Below, piece by piece: positions 26,861 to 36,157 of a stretch of 44,201 nt of DNA; the stretch's first letter is position 1, and every line of letters starts with the position of its first letter. The stretch is from the NCBI GenBank assembly GCA_022565635.1, contig JAIUMH010000008.1, positions 1 to 44,201 of the forward strand, written 5' to 3'. The translations under genes and the position numbers were made by a program. This DNA comes from Flavobacteriaceae bacterium (lineage in GTDB: Bacteria > Bacteroidota > Bacteroidia > Flavobacteriales > Flavobacteriaceae). Below the pieces are notes generated by a model. It saw only the letters and a program-made list of their open reading frames with translations. It did not search any database and had not been told where the DNA came from.

Positions 26861-28894
26861 ATGAGACTACTCAACTTCATCGTTATACGGTTAAGTCTGT
26901 TTTTTGTGACAGGTGTTTTAGTTGGTTTTTATATAGAAATCGACAAAAGTCTTCAGTACATCGGTCTAGGAATAAGTTTACTTATTTTACTGTTTTATTA
27001 TTTCTTACAATACCGCTCACTGCATCCTCAATATACTTTTTCTGCTTTAGCTTATTTGCTTGTATTTCAAATAGGTTGCTTAAATGCTACTATACAACTC
27101 CCAGATCACCAAGAAAATCATTATGTTCATTATGTGAATCAATCTGCACAAAATATAGTTTTTGAAGTTTCAGAAGTGCAAAAGGAAAATGATTATAACT
27201 ATAAATACTTGGTAGAGATTCATCAAATTGATGAAAATAAATGTTTTGGACAATGTCTCATTCAATTAAAAAAAGACAGCACAACTATTCCATTTCATCC
27301 CGGTCAGTTTTATTGGGCAAATACCATCATAAAGGATTTTAACGAGCCTAAAAACCCAACTTCATTTGACTATAAAAAGTTTATGAAACGTAGGGGAGTT
27401 TACAAACAAGCATATTTAACCCCTTTTAAACTTAAAAATATAGACCATATTTATTCAGAAAAAATCACATATTGGGCACATCAACAGCGTTCACGGATTA
27501 AGGACTCGCTTCTAGTCAATGGTTTTTTACAAAATGAATCGGGTTTAATTCAAGCGCTAATTCTAGGCCAAAAGGATGGCATAGACCCTGAAACTTACCA
27601 AGACTTTTCAAAAGCTGGTGTGGTACATATCTTAGCTGTTTCTGGTTTGCATGTGGGTATAGTTTTGTTGATTTTGCAATATGTTTTTAAGCCCTTAGAA
27701 TGGCTTCCGTATGGGCAAATCATAAAAACTTTAACGGTTATTGCTTTTTTATGGTTGTTTGCTTTAATGGCTGGCTTTTCACCCTCTGTTTCAAGGGCGG
27801 TTACCATGTTTAGTTTATTTGCTATAGCCATTAACATGAAAAGAAAAACCAACACCATTAATGTGCTTTGCATATCATTATTTATTTTATTGTTAATTCA
27901 CCCGCAGCGAATTTTTGAAGTTGGTTTTCAATTAAGTTACAGCGCTGTTTTTGCCATTGTTACCATGCAACCTCCATTATTTAAACTTTGGAAACCTAAG
28001 TGGAAACCAATCAAGTACCTCTGGTCTATTGCAAGCGTTACTCTCACCGCCCAATTAGGGGTGTTGCCCTTAAGTTTATATTATTTCCAACAATTTCCTG
28101 GTCTTTTTATGCTGGCAAACATTGTTATTATTCCGCTTTTAGGTGTTTTGCTTGTCATGGGAATTTTAGTTGTTATATTGAGTTTAATTGGATTTTTACC
28201 TGAATTTTTACAGCTTACCTATGCTAAGATTCTTCAGTTACTTACTGTTTTTGTCAACAAAATAGCTTCTCAAGAGCAATTTGTTATTCAGAATATTTCT
28301 TTTGATGAATGGATGTTTTTTAGTTTATCCCTAGCCATATTTTTCCTTTTGTTGTCTTTTCGAAAACCTCAATTTGGTAATTTGGCACCAATGCTTTTAG
28401 GTTTTATTTCATTTTTTATAGCCTCTACTTTTCACTTCAAGCATACCAATCAACATCAAGAATTTATTGTTTTTGATCAAGCAAGAAAAAGTGTTTTTGC
28501 TAGACAGTTAGCTGGAGGTTTGCAGGTTTTTTCTGATGAAGAAAGTGATTTGACAGCTAATTATGCAATCAAAAATTTCGAGAAACTTCAGGGTTTAAAA
28601 AAACTTACGTTCAATAAAAAACAAAATATTTATCGTTTCAATGAAGAATTTGTTCTGGTTGTAGATGAAAAAGAAGTTTATGAAATTCCTGATTTGAAGA
28701 AGCCTATAGTGTTATTAACCAATTCTCCTAAAATTAACCTTGAGCGATTAATAGAAATGTTAGAGCCATCCATCATTATTGCAGATGCCAATAATTACAG
28801 AAGTTTTGTAGAGCTTTGGAAAACCACTTGTCAAGAACATGAAATAGATTTTCACTATACTTTTGAAGATGGTGCTTGGAGGAAAAAATGGTGA
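26861..28894 (+). CDS. comEC: ComEC/Rec2 family DNA-uptake channel protein
   Basis: A 677-residue polytopic protein that would form the inner-membrane channel for transforming DNA. It has two or three N-terminal spans, a soluble DUF4131-like OB-fold region (~100-200), and the Competence domain from ~225, with ALILGQKDGIDPETYQDFSKAGVVHILAVSGLHVGIV, the family's best-known block, and AGFSPSVSRAVTM. After the last spans (~540) there is only a ~135-residue soluble tail. That tail lacks the HxHxDH motif of the metallo-beta-lactamase-like nuclease domain found in long ComEC forms. A ComF gene is 12 kb upstream; no other competence gene is in the window. Confidence 0.92.
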   Translation: MRLLNFIVIRLSLFFVTGVLVGFYIEIDKSLQYIGLGISLLILLFYYFLQYRSLHPQYTFSALAYLLVFQIGCLNATIQLPDHQENHYVHYVNQSAQNIVFEVSEVQKENDYNYKYLVEIHQIDENKCFGQCLIQLKKDSTTIPFHPGQFYWANTIIKDFNEPKNPTSFDYKKFMKRRGVYKQAYLTPFKLKNIDHIYSEKITYWAHQQRSRIKDSLLVNGFLQNESGLIQALILGQKDGIDPETYQDFSKAGVVHILAVSGLHVGIVLLILQYVFKPLEWLPYGQIIKTLTVIAFLWLFALMAGFSPSVSRAVTMFSLFAIAINMKRKTNTINVLCISLFILLLIHPQRIFEVGFQLSYSAVFAIVTMQPPLFKLWKPKWKPIKYLWSIASVTLTAQLGVLPLSLYYFQQFPGLFMLANIVIIPLLGVLLVMGILVVILSLIGFLPEFLQLTYAKILQLLTVFVNKIASQEQFVIQNISFDEWMFFSLSLAIFFLLLSFRKPQFGNLAPMLLGFISFFIASTFHFKHTNQHQEFIVFDQARKSVFARQLAGGLQVFSDEESDLTANYAIKNFEKLQGLKKLTFNKKQNIYRFNEEFVLVVDEKEVYEIPDLKKPIVLLTNSPKINLERLIEMLEPSIIIADANNYRSFVELWKTTCQEHEIDFHYTFEDGAWRKKW

Positions 28895-28900
28895 TGAAAA

Positions 28901-29383
28901 TTAATTTTTTGCTTCCTTTTTTAAAAAATAGGCAACTGGACCAGCAATAACAATGCCCATAGAAACATTAAATAAAATTCCATTTTTAATATAAGCCTCT
29001 AAGCTATGGAAATTTTTTGCTTCGGCTTCTTTACCTCCACTCATTAAATAACGGTCTAAAGCTAAATCTAAAAAATCTGGCGATAAAAAAGTGTTCATAT
29101 AATATACCACTGCGGGCGATAAACCTGCGATTATTAAAGACAAAATTCCACCGGAAAGAAATAGCTGTTGCCAATTGGCTTCTCCTTTAAAATACTTGTC
29201 TCTTTTTTCTTTAATCCCTAAATAGAAGAAAAATACCTGAGGAACAATAATGGCTAATGAGTAAAATGCATATTGTTGAATCAATTCATCATGCCATCCT
29301 AAAAACTTCTCTAAAGAAAGCCAAAGGGCATTGAATGCTGTAAAATACAATGCCCATTTAAACTCAATTTCAAATTTACTCAT
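28901..29383 (-). CDS. DUF4199 family membrane protein
   Basis: A 160-residue inner-membrane protein with four hydrophobic segments (about 10-25, 40-57, 72-92 and 135-152). The layout, with EKFLGWHDELIQQYAFYSLAIIVPQVFFFYLGIKEKRD between helices one and two and a late LSPDFLDLALDRYLM stretch, matches DUF4199, a Bacteroidota family of unknown function. It starts only 7 nt after the end of secA, so it may ride on that transcript. It converges on comEC with a 6-nt gap and no terminator that I can see. Confidence 0.75.
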   Translation of the reverse strand: MSKFEIEFKWALYFTAFNALWLSLEKFLGWHDELIQQYAFYSLAIIVPQVFFFYLGIKEKRDKYFKGEANWQQLFLSGGILSLIIAGLSPAVVYYMNTFLSPDFLDLALDRYLMSGGKEAEAKNFHSLEAYIKNGILFNVSMGIVIAGPVAYFLKKEAKN

Positions 29384-29390
29384 TTGCTTT

Positions 29391-32300
29391 TTATGCTTTT
29401 TTCACCATCACCCATTCGCCTTTTTCAATTAACGGTTGAGCTTGTTTATATTTGGTGGTTTTTTCTTCACCGTTAGCTACGTTTTTTATAACAACCTTAT
29501 CATTTCTTCCAATTTTAGGTTGCTCTCTAACTATGGTTTCTGTTACTTGTGGTTGCTGTCTTCCAGCTTGTTGACCCGCCACTCTGTTTTGAGCCGCTTG
29601 TTCATCAAGGTTTCTTACTTCTTCTTTTTTTGTTTGTACACCTTGCTTCGGTCTAACCTCTGAAGCTTCTTTGATAGTAGAGGTATCTCGTTGAGGAATT
29701 TCGCCTTTAAATAAAAAGGAAATTACATCTCGATTAACTTCATCTAACATGACTTTAAAAAGCTCTAAAGCTTCAAATTTATAAATAAGCAAAGGATCTT
29801 TTTGCTCGTGAACCGCTAATTGAACACTTTGTTTAAGCTCATCCATTTTTCTTAAATGATTCTTCCAAGCTTCGTCAATAATAGCTAAAGTGATGTTTTT
29901 TTCAAAATCTGTCACCAATTGCTTACCTTCAGACTCATAAGCGGCCTTTAAGTTGGTGGCCACCTGAAGTGTTTTGTTTCCATCAGTAAACGGAACAGCA
30001 ATGCGTTCAAAACGCTCACCATGTTGCTCGTAGACTTGTTGAATTACTGGCAGAGCAATTTCTGCATTTCTACTCATTTTATCTTCGTAAGCTTGGTAAG
30101 CCGTTTGGTACAACTTCGCTGTAATTTGTTGTTCGTTCATTTTTTTGAACTCCGCTTCATTTAATGGAGGCTCAATAGAGAAAAAACGAATACATTCAAA
30201 CTCAAAGTTGTCAAAATCGTTGGTTAGTTTATTGTTTGCGGTAACCGATTCTGAAATGTCATAAATCATGTTAGCAACATCAATTCTTAGGCGTTCCCCA
30301 AACAAGGCATTGTATCTTCGTTTATAGATGACCTCACGCTGTGCGTTCATTACATCATCGTACTCTAACAAACGCTTTCTAACACCAAAATTATTCTCTT
30401 CTACTTTTTTCTGGGCGCGTTCAATAGATTTTGAAATCATAGAATGCTGAATTACTTCACCTTCTTCTAATCCCATTCTGTCCATTAATTTGGCTATTTT
30501 CTCAGAACCAAATAAGCGCATTAAATTATCTTCTAAAGACACGTAGAACTGTGAGCTTCCAGGGTCTCCTTGACGTCCTGCACGTCCTCTTAACTGTCTA
30601 TCAACCCGTCTTGAATCATGTCTTTCTGTACCAATAATAGCAAGACCACCTGCTTTTTTAACTTCATCAGAGAGTTTAATATCCGTACCACGTCCCGCCA
30701 TGTTGGTGGCAATGGTGACTATACCTGCATTACCTGCTTCAGCTACAATATCTGCCTCTCTTTTGTGAAGTTTTGCATTTAATACATTATGCTTAATATT
30801 TCTGATTTTTAGCATTCTGCTCAACAATTCAGAGATATCTACTGAAGTTGTTCCAATTAAAACAGGTCTTCCTGCTTCAGAAAGTTTTACTACTTCATCT
30901 ATAATAGCATTGTATTTTTCACGCTTGGTTTTAAAAACCATATCCTGGCGATCATCTCTAGCAATAGGTCTGTTGGTTGGAATTTCAACTACATCTAATT
31001 TATATATTTCCCAAAACTCGCCTGCTTCAGTCACGGCTGTACCCGTCATTCCTGAGAGTTTACGGTACATCCTGAAATAATTTTGAAGAGTTACTGTGGC
31101 AAAGGTTTGGGTTGCGTCTTCAATTTTTACGTTTTCCTTAGCTTCAATGGCTTGGTGAAGTCCGTCACTGTATCTTCTACCGTCCATAATACGGCCGGTT
31201 TGTTCATCAACAATTTTTACCTTGTTCTCCATCACCACATACTCGGTGTCTTTTTCAAATAAGGTGTAGGCTTTTAATAACTGACGTAAGGTATGGATGC
31301 GTTCACTTTTTACACTAAACTCTCTATAAAGCTCATCTTTTTTAGCCACTTCTTCTTCTTTAGGAAGTTTTTGAGCCTCAATACGGGCAATTTCCATTCC
31401 TATTTCTGGCATCACAAAAAAGTCTGGATCTTCCTTACCCGATAAAAACTCTACTCCTTTATCTGTTAAATCAATTTGATTTGACTTTTCTTCAATTACA
31501 AAAAATAGTTCCGCATCAACTTTGGGCATTTCGCGGTTATTGTCTTGCATGTAAAAGTTTTCTGTTTTTTGAAGAATTTGTTTCACTCCTTCTTCAGATA
31601 AAAACTTGATTAAAGCTTTGTTTTTAGGCAGACCTCTGTAAACTCTATACAGTTGAAAACCTCCTTTTTTGGTGTCTCCTTCCTTAATTAGTTTTTTAGC
31701 TTCAGCTAACACACCGGTTAAGTATTTTCGTTGAGCTTCAACAATTTTGGCTACCTGAGGCTTGAGTTCATTAAATTCATGTACATCACCTTTGGGTACT
31801 GGTCCAGAAATAATTAAAGGTGTTCTTGCATCATCAATTAAAACTGAATCCACCTCATCTACAATAGCGTAGTTGTGTTTGCGTTGTACTAAATCGTTAG
31901 GAGAATGACTCATGTTGTCACGCAAATAATCAAAACCAAATTCGTTATTGGTTCCGTAGGTAATATCTGCATTGTAAGCTTTTCTGCGTTCTTCAGAGTT
32001 GGGTTTGTAGTAATCTACACAATCCACACTAAGCCCGTGAAATTCAAAAAGTGGAGCCATCCACAAACTATCCCTCTTTGCTAGGTAATCATTAACGGTT
32101 ACCAAGTGAACGCCTTTACCGGTTAGTGCGTTAAGGTAAACGGGAAGCGTAGCCACTAAAGTTTTACCTTCACCGGTTTGCATTTCTGCAATTTTACCCT
32201 GGTGCATAGCTATACCTCCAATAAGTTGAACATCATAATGAATCATGTCCCAAGTAACTTCTTTTCCGGCGGCGTTCCATGAGTTTTTCCAAAGGGCAAA

Positions 32301-32756
32301 ATCACCTTCTAATTGAACGTATTCTTTTTCAGAGGAAAGTGCACGGTCATATTCCGTGGCTTGAACTTTCATTTCAGAATTATGGAAAAAACGCTTGGCT
32401 GTTTCTTTCACCACGGCAAAAGCTTCTGGCAAAATTTTCTCTAAAACAGCCTCAGATGCTTCATAAATTTTATCATCTAAAGCGTCAATTTCTACGTAAA
32501 TATCTTCTTTTAGGTTAATATCTGACTCTTGGTCTGCTTTTGCAGTAAGATTTATTTTTTCTTCTTCAAATTCTTTTGTGGCGGTTGCAATTTGAGTTTT
32601 AAATTCTTGTGTTTTTGCTCTTAACTCGTCTATGCTTAAAGCTTCAAACTCTTTTTCAAAAGATTTAACTTGGTTAACTATAGGCTTAATTAATTTAAGG
32701 TCCTTTTTGGCTTTATCGCCAACAAATGTTTTTAAAACTGAATCTAATAATCCCAT
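29391..32756 (-). CDS. secA: SecA preprotein translocase ATPase
   Basis: The motor that pushes unfolded precursors through SecYEG. At 1121 residues it is long, as in other Bacteroidota, with extra inserts in the N-terminal half (around 120-160 and ~330-450) compared with ~900 in E. coli. Visible motifs are Walker A MQTGEGKTL near 190, VTVNDYLAKRD, the DEVD box (IVDEVDSVLIDDARTPLI) near 300, GMTGTA, TNMAGRGTDI and the GTERHDSRRVDRQLRGRAGRQGDPG block of NBD2. The C-terminus starts like a zinc-binding tail (QPKIGRND) but has no cysteines, ending in IEKGEWVMVKKA. A promoter box (32828-32835) and the terminator of the upstream gene isolate it from the DUF2795 gene. Confidence 0.98.
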   Translation of the reverse strand: MGLLDSVLKTFVGDKAKKDLKLIKPIVNQVKSFEKEFEALSIDELRAKTQEFKTQIATATKEFEEEKINLTAKADQESDINLKEDIYVEIDALDDKIYEASEAVLEKILPEAFAVVKETAKRFFHNSEMKVQATEYDRALSSEKEYVQLEGDFALWKNSWNAAGKEVTWDMIHYDVQLIGGIAMHQGKIAEMQTGEGKTLVATLPVYLNALTGKGVHLVTVNDYLAKRDSLWMAPLFEFHGLSVDCVDYYKPNSEERRKAYNADITYGTNNEFGFDYLRDNMSHSPNDLVQRKHNYAIVDEVDSVLIDDARTPLIISGPVPKGDVHEFNELKPQVAKIVEAQRKYLTGVLAEAKKLIKEGDTKKGGFQLYRVYRGLPKNKALIKFLSEEGVKQILQKTENFYMQDNNREMPKVDAELFFVIEEKSNQIDLTDKGVEFLSGKEDPDFFVMPEIGMEIARIEAQKLPKEEEVAKKDELYREFSVKSERIHTLRQLLKAYTLFEKDTEYVVMENKVKIVDEQTGRIMDGRRYSDGLHQAIEAKENVKIEDATQTFATVTLQNYFRMYRKLSGMTGTAVTEAGEFWEIYKLDVVEIPTNRPIARDDRQDMVFKTKREKYNAIIDEVVKLSEAGRPVLIGTTSVDISELLSRMLKIRNIKHNVLNAKLHKREADIVAEAGNAGIVTIATNMAGRGTDIKLSDEVKKAGGLAIIGTERHDSRRVDRQLRGRAGRQGDPGSSQFYVSLEDNLMRLFGSEKIAKLMDRMGLEEGEVIQHSMISKSIERAQKKVEENNFGVRKRLLEYDDVMNAQREVIYKRRYNALFGERLRIDVANMIYDISESVTANNKLTNDFDNFEFECIRFFSIEPPLNEAEFKKMNEQQITAKLYQTAYQAYEDKMSRNAEIALPVIQQVYEQHGERFERIAVPFTDGNKTLQVATNLKAAYESEGKQLVTDFEKNITLAIIDEAWKNHLRKMDELKQSVQLAVHEQKDPLLIYKFEALELFKVMLDEVNRDVISFLFKGEIPQRDTSTIKEASEVRPKQGVQTKKEEVRNLDEQAAQNRVAGQQAGRQQPQVTETIVREQPKIGRNDKVVIKNVANGEEKTTKYKQAQPLIEKGEWVMVKKA

Positions 32757-32827
32757 AATGGAAAGTGTATAATTTATATGCTAAACGAATAGCTTTTAAT
32801 TTATTGTAATGATTTTATTTTCAACTC

Positions 32828-32835
32828 CAAAGGTA
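32828..32835 (-). promoter_or_regulatory. Candidate -7 promoter box of secA (TACCTTTG)
   Basis: A TAnnTTTG match 71 nt upstream of the secA ATG, just past the hairpin at 32845-32867. No -33 TTG is seen, as that place is occupied by the hairpin and its T-run. Confidence 0.5.
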
Positions 32836-32836
32836 A

Positions 32837-32867
32837 GGAAAAAAAAAAGTCTCTAACCGAGACTTTT
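32837..32867 (-). terminator. Intrinsic terminator of the DUF2795 gene
   Basis: A perfect 9-bp stem (AAAAGTCTC, 32845-32853, with 32859-32867) has a TAACC loop and is followed on the minus strand by about 10 T. It lies 25 nt after the DUF2795 gene and upstream of secA. Confidence 0.85.
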
Positions 32868-32891
32868 AAAAGCTTTTATGAGCTGGGAATG

Positions 32892-33113
32892 TTAATATTC
32901 ATCTTCATTCCATAAATAATCCTCATCTGTAGGGTAATCTGGCCAAATTTCTTCTATTGAATCATAAGTATCTCCTTCATCTTCAATAGATTGTAAGTTT
33001 TCAACAACTTCTAAAGGCGCTCCAGTTCTAATTGCATAATCAATCAACTCATCCTTTGTTGCTGGCCAAGGCGCATCACTTAAATAAGATGCTAATTCTA
33101 AAGTCCAATACAT
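32892..33113 (-). CDS. DUF2795 family small acidic protein
   Basis: A 73-residue soluble protein with a conserved helical core, WTLELASYLSDAPWPATKDELIDYAIRTGAPLEVVENLQSI, matching DUF2795 (function unknown, often next to secA in Bacteroidota), followed by a very acidic tail with many Asp, Glu and Tyr residues. The LIDYAIRTGAPLEVVENL part resembles short DNA-binding or protein-interaction helices in the family, but no function is established. It has its own full promoter and a strong terminator, so it is a single-gene unit. Confidence 0.85.
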   Translation of the reverse strand: MYWTLELASYLSDAPWPATKDELIDYAIRTGAPLEVVENLQSIEDEGDTYDSIEEIWPDYPTDEDYLWNEDEY

Positions 33114-33136
33114 ATATATTCGTATTATAATTTTTG

Positions 33137-33166
33137 CAAAAGTATGTTTTTTGCTGAAATTTGCAA
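33137..33166 (-). promoter_or_regulatory. Promoter of the DUF2795 gene (TTG-N19-TACTTTTG)
   Basis: TTG (33164-33166) and TACTTTTG (33137-33144) are 19 nt apart, a full consensus. The start point would be about 20 nt upstream of the ATG. Confidence 0.7.
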
Positions 33167-33269
33167 CTAATTTTAGGTGAATTTAAAATTAAATCAAGAA
33201 TATTTATTACAGAAAAATTCTTTTTTTGTATAGGTTGCCAAAAAACAAGAGTTTTCTCTCTACTACTTT

Positions 33270-34634
33270 TTAAAAATTTCGTTTAACTTCACTTAAATGT
33301 AAACTTCTTACTATTATTTTTTTATCCTTGTTTAATAGAAAGTAGGTAGGGTAGGTTTCTAATTTTAGTTGTTCCATTTTTTCTTTATGTTGGCTTAGAG
33401 GCAAATGGTAATTGGGCCATTTCATTGTTCTACGGTATTGCATACGGTCTGCTGCTCCAGCATTTTCATCTACAGAAAACCCAATAATGTCAACTCTTGA
33501 AGTATCAATTTCTTTTAAATCAGGAACTTCTTTCAAGCTTCGTTTTTCTTCTAAAGTCCAAAAATACAAAAGTTGAAATTCTTTGTCAGTGACAGGAAAC
33601 GCTTGTGTTTCTCCATGAAATGTGTTTACTTCGCTTAGCGGAAAATAATTTCCCATTCTACTTCCTAATGGTTTTTTGTTTTTTCCTAAATGTTTCAGCG
33701 TAACTTTTTTACCATCGTCTGAAATAGACTCAATCTGATAGTCTTGATTGTTTAAGTTAACAGTATCTTTAAGCTGAAAAGGTATTTTGTTTAGCTGAGT
33801 TACCTCTTCATCTTTTTTATAAAAGACAAATTGAACATCATTTGAAGCGTAAAAAGGATCTAAAAAATTGTTAGCTACCTGTAGTTGAAATTCTTGACCA
33901 TCTACTTCAAATTGTGTAAACTGAATTTTTGGAAAGCTTACTGCTAAAAAATATTCTTTTTCATTAGGATCATCGGCATAAAAATTCATTTCAGTTTCCA
34001 GTGCATAAGGATTCACTGAAACAATAAAGCTTCTTTTTGTAACTTCTCCACGCAATACGTAATCTGCTGTAAATTGAGCCCTAGGAAGAAATTTTTCTTG
34101 GTTTTCCTCAAAAAACTCTTCGTCGTCTTCGTCAATAAACTCTAATGGAAACTCAAATTGCAAAGGTGCGTCGTCAGAAAAGTCATAATTTTGATTTGCA
34201 TCAGGAATAATTACCCTATTTCCATTGGTGTCCGTACCTATTAAAAACAATAATTCTGTGTTGGGCATTTCCTCGCTTAGCACGCTTTGATCAATATCAA
34301 AAATTTCTTGAATTTTTTGATAATGCTCTTCAGAAATTTGCCCTAGCTTATATTGGTTGTAATAATGTTGATTTTTCTGAAGGACAAAAGAACGAACCAC
34401 ATAAGAAGTTAAATTTTCAGGCACCCCAATGTATGAAATTTCTTGGTTTAAAGGGAAAAGGATTTCTCTGTTAGGGATGAAATCACCGTAGCCTAGTCGG
34501 CTCTCCATTTCCATATTTAAGTCAGAAATAGTGGTTTTTGCGCTGGTTTCTTTCTCTTCTTTTTGGTTTTTACAGCTAACCAAAATAGCAAGAAGTAGAA
34601 TTAAAGAAATAGGTAATTGAAGCGACTTCTTCAT
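33270..34634 (-). CDS. Lipoprotein with degenerate TlpA/thioredoxin-like domain
   Basis: A 454-residue lipoprotein; the lipobox is LVSCKNQ (Cys21) in the form starting MKKSLQL at 34634, although an ATG four codons upstream at 34646 is possible. The N-terminal ~300 residues are a beta-rich acidic region with no family that I recognise. The last ~140 residues look like a TlpA-type thioredoxin fold: LGNYFPL-like start, FQLLYFWTLEEKRSLKEVPDLKEI in the place of the usual W-C-x-x-C helix, VDIIGFSVDE, and the cis-Pro strand YPTYFLLNKDKKIIVRS. The two redox cysteines are absent, so it cannot be a normal disulfide reductase. It follows the TadA gene by about 40 nt. Confidence 0.8.
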   Translation of the reverse strand: MKKSLQLPISLILLLAILVSCKNQKEEKETSAKTTISDLNMEMESRLGYGDFIPNREILFPLNQEISYIGVPENLTSYVVRSFVLQKNQHYYNQYKLGQISEEHYQKIQEIFDIDQSVLSEEMPNTELLFLIGTDTNGNRVIIPDANQNYDFSDDAPLQFEFPLEFIDEDDEEFFEENQEKFLPRAQFTADYVLRGEVTKRSFIVSVNPYALETEMNFYADDPNEKEYFLAVSFPKIQFTQFEVDGQEFQLQVANNFLDPFYASNDVQFVFYKKDEEVTQLNKIPFQLKDTVNLNNQDYQIESISDDGKKVTLKHLGKNKKPLGSRMGNYFPLSEVNTFHGETQAFPVTDKEFQLLYFWTLEEKRSLKEVPDLKEIDTSRVDIIGFSVDENAGAADRMQYRRTMKWPNYHLPLSQHKEKMEQLKLETYPTYFLLNKDKKIIVRSLHLSEVKRNF

Positions 34635-34675
34635 TGAATTATGCATTAGGTTATGTAATTTAATTGTTTTAATTT

Positions 34676-35113
34676 TTATCTTTTCTTGGTAAAAAAAGCC
34701 TGTAACAAAGATTGAGCTTCATTGGCTAAAACCCCACCTTTTATTTGTGTTTTAGGGTGGAGGTGAGTCCCCATTTTAAGAAAGCCTCTTTTTTCATCAC
34801 TTGCTCCAAAAACCACTTCATCAATTTGCGACCAATACAATGCACCTGCACACATTTGGCAAGGCTCTAAACTCACATAAAGCTTGCATTTTTTCAGGTA
34901 TTTTCCGCCCAAATAATTAGCAGCAGAAGTGATTGCAAGCATTTCTGCATGTGCGGTAACATCATTTAGTTGCTCTGTAGAATTGTGTGCCCTTGCAATA
35001 ATTTGTTGGTTGCTTACCACTACAGCCCCTACAGGAACTTCTCCTTTTTCAAAAGCCAATTGCGCTTCTTCTAAGGCTTTTTTCATAAAATAGGTATCAT
35101 CAAAAACTTCCAT
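34676..35113 (-). CDS. tadA: tRNA adenosine(34) deaminase TadA
   Basis: The enzyme deaminates A34 of tRNA-Arg(ACG) to inosine. The 145-residue protein has the zinc-binding HAE at His55-Ala-Glu57 (Glu is the proton shuttle) and PCQMC with Cys85 and Cys88. KRGFLKMG and an AlaGluAlaGlnSer tail agree with TadA rather than other cytidine deaminases. The longer open frame begins at 35173, but MEVFDDTYFMKKALEEAQ at 35113 (or the ATG at 35116) is the family start. It lies with the lipoprotein gene downstream, probably as one unit. Confidence 0.94.
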   Translation of the reverse strand: MEVFDDTYFMKKALEEAQLAFEKGEVPVGAVVVSNQQIIARAHNSTEQLNDVTAHAEMLAITSAANYLGGKYLKKCKLYVSLEPCQMCAGALYWSQIDEVVFGASDEKRGFLKMGTHLHPKTQIKGGVLANEAQSLLQAFFTKKR

Positions 35114-35243
35114 CATAAAGCAAAAATATTGAATTTCTATGATGTTTTGAGACATATCTTTAATTAATACCATTTTTTATTTCACTGATTTTTAAAACGA
35201 AAAACAAGAATTGGTAACGTTGAAGCAGTAGGTAAAAGAACAG

Positions 35244-36017
35244 TTACACCCTAATTTTAAAATCTTGTTTAACTTGTTCTTTTCTAAAAAAAACCAATCC
35301 CCAATAAAAAGTATCAATACTAACTTTTACTGCTGGATGCTGAATAATTTTTTTCCAAGCTTCCTGCATGTCTTTGCTCCAATAGATATCGTCAAAAATA
35401 AACACGCTATCGTTGTGATGATGTGGTAAAAGCCTTTCAAAATAAGTATAAGTTGCCTCCCCATCATGATGACCATCCACAAAAACCAAATCGAATTTTG
35501 TATGGGAAGAAAGCGATTTTAAGTAGTCTTTAAAAGTACAAACTTCTGATGTAACCTTGGTTAATTGAAGTGCATCAAAATTATTTTTTGCTACTTGAGC
35601 TGTTTGTGGGCAGGCTTCAACAGTGGTTAATTCAAGTTCGGGTTTCAATGCCATGGCTAGGCTCCCCAATCCTAAAGAAGTGCCTAATTCTAAGGCGTTT
35701 TTAATTTTTAAATAATGCGTTAACCGATGTAAAAGTTTAGCGCGTTTGTAAGTTGTACCAGCATTTTTAGCTATGGCGGAGACTTTTCGCTCTGCGGAAG
35801 AAAACACCCGAGAGCCAGCACCAAAATCTTTGACCTCTATGGTTTCTTTCGACTTCAAAAGTTGTTTTTGAAACTTTTTCCAAACCAAATACCCCTCAAA
35901 ATCTGAAGTATCATAAAAGCATTCCGTTACCAATTTATACACAAAAGGCGAATGCAAACCATGCTGATTTTGAGAATTCAGCAAATAAGGTAAATAAGAT
36001 TTTATAGGATACCACAT
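35244..36017 (-). CDS. Class I SAM-dependent methyltransferase
   Basis: A 257-residue protein with a Rossmann methyltransferase domain. Motif I is ALELGTSLGLGSLAMA near residue 105, followed by TVEACPQTAQVAKNNF (the acidic residue after beta-2 binding the SAM ribose), and motif IV is FDLVFVDGHHDGEATYTYFE near 175, the Asp-Gly-x-His pattern of O-methyltransferase-like members. The N-terminus carries YLLNSQNQHGLHSPFVY, seen in many Bacteroidota homologues. The ATG at 36017 is chosen because the longer frame would need a TTG at 36056 and the family starts near here. The substrate is unknown. Confidence 0.82.
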   Translation of the reverse strand: MWYPIKSYLPYLLNSQNQHGLHSPFVYKLVTECFYDTSDFEGYLVWKKFQKQLLKSKETIEVKDFGAGSRVFSSAERKVSAIAKNAGTTYKRAKLLHRLTHYLKIKNALELGTSLGLGSLAMALKPELELTTVEACPQTAQVAKNNFDALQLTKVTSEVCTFKDYLKSLSSHTKFDLVFVDGHHDGEATYTYFERLLPHHHNDSVFIFDDIYWSKDMQEAWKKIIQHPAVKVSIDTFYWGLVFFRKEQVKQDFKIRV

Positions 36018-36105
36018 CTTTATTAAATGAAAGCGAAAATAGAAAAAATAACTCAAACTCTAACTTGTACTTGGAATGCTCATCGGTTTTATAGTACACG
36101 AAATA

Positions 36106-36122
36106 CGACCCCGCTGGGGTCG
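36106..36122. repeat. REP-like palindrome CGACCCC-GCT-GGGGTCG
   Basis: Perfect 7-bp arms with a 3-nt centre in otherwise AT-rich DNA. About 50 nt further on, a second palindrome has the same GCT centre. Confidence 0.7.
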
Positions 36123-36157
36123 AGCGTCAGAACGTGAAATTAATTTCTATACACATG

